Positions 5,048 through 5,980 of a stretch of 5,980 bases of DNA are shown here, piece by piece; the first letter of the stretch is position 1; each line of letters starts with the position of its first letter. The notes beneath the pieces are model-generated. The model had not been told where the DNA came from. It did no database searches and saw nothing but the letters and a program-made list of their open reading frames with translations. This DNA is from an uncultured Succinatimonas sp. Its GTDB lineage: Bacteria > Pseudomonadota > Gammaproteobacteria > Enterobacterales > Succinivibrionaceae. Location of the stretch: assembly GCA_900552905.1 (NCBI GenBank), contig USBR01000050.1:1-5980 (forward strand), given 5' to 3'. A program made the translations under genes and the position numbers.

Positions 5048-5842
5048 ATGAGTAGATTTAAATTTATAAGCTCACTGCTTTTAAGCTTGGGCCTTGTGAT
5101 CTTTAATGTTCAAGCAGCTGAAATATTTGGCGGTTATGCCAATGGTTGTATTCGCGGAGCTCAGGAATTAACTTCAGGAACTAATTATCAGGTACAGGAG
5201 TGGGGGCAAGGGCGCAATTATGGTCATCCTGAACTCATCTCCTATATTCAGCGACTTGCAAATCGCTTAGAAAAAATTAACTTGCCAAATTTATTGGTAG
5301 GCGATCTTTCAAAGCGTTATGGCGGACCCTTTGGTCAAGGCTCAGCTCATGGTAGTCACAATACCGGTTTAGATGTCGATATTTCTTTTGATTTCGCTAC
5401 ACCAAGAAAGAGTAAATATGAGCTTTCTCATCCCCAGGAGATCTATATCGTCAATAAAAAGCAGGAACCTACTAAGTTCTTTGATGAAAGACGAGCTAAG
5501 CTTATTTACTTGGCAGCCACCGATCCTAGAGTTGAGCGTATCTTTGTAGCTCCAGGAATTAAAAGAAGTCTTTGTAAAGTATTTAAGGGCAATGATAGAT
5601 CTTGGCTTTCTAAGCTTAGACCATGGTTTGGTCATCGAGCTCATATGCATGTAAGACTTAAATGTCCGCAAGATAGTCCTGAGTGTATATCACAAGCTCC
5701 AGTCCCCGCAGGAGATGGCTGTGGCGCTGAGCTAGCCTCTTGGTTTGAGCCACCAAAGCCTACAAGTGGCTCTTCAAATCCAGTCCCTAAGAAAAAGAAG
5801 ATCTTGCCTTATCAGTGTCAGGCTGTGCTTAAGGGACATTAA
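5048..5842 (+). CDS. mepA: Penicillin-insensitive murein DD-endopeptidase MepA
   Basis: The product is a periplasmic zinc peptidase of the LAS family (M74) that cleaves D-Ala-meso-diaminopimelate cross-links in peptidoglycan. From the ATG at 5048 it has 264 aa, starting with a Sec signal peptide (SRFKF, hydrophobic core, cleavage near VQA/AE). Family motifs are all present: FGGYANGC, YGHPELISYIQRL, the zinc motif SHNTGLDVD (H104, D111), RPWFGHRAHMHVRL (H201 third ligand) and GDGCGAELASWFEPPKP. All six cysteines that form three disulfides in E. coli MepA (274 aa) are conserved (C34, C176, C206, C213, C225, C257). GTG 5024, in frame, overlaps the previous stop as GTGA and would add MISLASLK; ATG 5048 gives a more typical signal peptide, though neither has a good ribosome site. 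Translational coupling to the preceding gene is likely. No clear terminator follows. Confidence 0.95.
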   Translation: MSRFKFISSLLLSLGLVIFNVQAAEIFGGYANGCIRGAQELTSGTNYQVQEWGQGRNYGHPELISYIQRLANRLEKINLPNLLVGDLSKRYGGPFGQGSAHGSHNTGLDVDISFDFATPRKSKYELSHPQEIYIVNKKQEPTKFFDERRAKLIYLAATDPRVERIFVAPGIKRSLCKVFKGNDRSWLSKLRPWFGHRAHMHVRLKCPQDSPECISQAPVPAGDGCGAELASWFEPPKPTSGSSNPVPKKKKILPYQCQAVLKGH

Positions 5843-5874
5843 GATTTTAAGACTTTAAAAAAATTATTTTAATT

Positions 5875-5899
5875 GGCTCTTCGTGTATAACTATGGGTA
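5875..5899. mobile_element. Possible end of a second insertion sequence (ISL3-like)
   Basis: The segment opens GGCTCTTCGTG and closes with GGGTA. From memory this resembles terminal repeats of ISL3-family elements, but no partner end, duplication or transposase lies in the window. It would mark the left end of an element continuing past base 5980. Confidence 0.25.
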
Positions 5900-5904
5900 A
5901 ATAA

Positions 5905-5946
5905 TGAAAGTAGAACACGTTAGAACCTTAATCTAAGCTACTTTCA
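5905..5946. repeat. Nested inverted repeat downstream of mepA
   Basis: TGAAAGTAG (5905-5913) pairs perfectly with CTACTTTCA (5938-5946), and inside it TTAGA (5920-5924) pairs with TCTAA (5932-5936). A further imperfect pairing, CCACCTC (5955-5961) with GAAGTGG (5968-5974), follows. There is no T-run, so it is not an obvious terminator. It may belong to a structured RNA or the subterminal region of a mobile element. Confidence 0.5.
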
Positions 5947-5980
5947 GCCCCTTACCACCTCGGTTAGGAAGTGGAATTAA

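Noticed and set aside
5369..5671. Minus-strand open frame within mepA
   Set aside because: It lies opposite the conserved zinc motifs of mepA and has no independent support.
5845..5870. TTTTAA-GACT-TTAAAA hairpin after mepA as a terminator
   Set aside because: The stem is six A/T pairs only, too weak, and it is followed by A-rich rather than T-rich sequence.
1..5980. CRISPR array, tRNA, rRNA or toxin-antitoxin pair
   Set aside because: No regularly spaced direct repeats, no cloverleaf or CCA-ending fold, no rRNA-like segments and no small paired ORFs were seen.

Overview
The window looks like a low-GC, Gram-negative gammaproteobacterial chromosome. The resident genes are AT-rich. They encode an outer-membrane lipoprotein of the DolP/YraP type and a periplasmic murein endopeptidase MepA, a pair of families characteristic of gammaproteobacteria. 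The combination of strong AT bias and this gene type would fit the Succinivibrionaceae or a related anaerobic lineage, but that is inference and no rRNA or marker gene here settles it.

Layout: (1) Bases 1-61 hold what looks like the last codons of an unidentified upstream gene. (2) Bases 62-1828 are a complete IS1634-type (IS4 superfamily) insertion sequence of 1767 bp with imperfect terminal inverted repeats, flanked by a perfect 6-bp target duplication (TTAAAA at 56-61 and 1829-1834). It is visibly more GC-rich than its surroundings and carries one transposase. An intrinsic terminator and a near-consensus promoter are interleaved at its left end. The transposase has Asn where the family's first catalytic Asp belongs, so it may be inactive. 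(3) Bases 1835-2563 are a long, very AT-rich intergenic stretch. It contains a well-formed promoter, with an AT-palindrome UP-like element upstream and a CRP-like palindrome over its -10, that reads within about 60 nt into a strong intrinsic terminator. This has the architecture of a small RNA gene or an attenuator. (4) Bases 2564-5842 are a tight same-strand cluster: dolP-like lipoprotein, a 554-aa protein with a degenerate DnaQ/DEDDh-exonuclease-like N-terminal domain, and mepA. The first junction is 22 bp; the second is a 0-24 bp gap or a 4-bp overlap depending on the mepA start. (5) Bases 5843-5980 are non-coding, with strong inverted repeats and a segment that may be the end of another mobile element.

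The three resident genes probably form one operon. DolP (outer-membrane lipoprotein, linked in E. coli to septal peptidoglycan amidase activation and BAM integrity) and MepA (D-Ala-mDAP endopeptidase) both act on the envelope. The middle gene is the novelty: its DEDDh fold signature is readable, but three of the four metal-binding acidic residues are altered, which suggests a non-catalytic pseudo-nuclease of unknown role.
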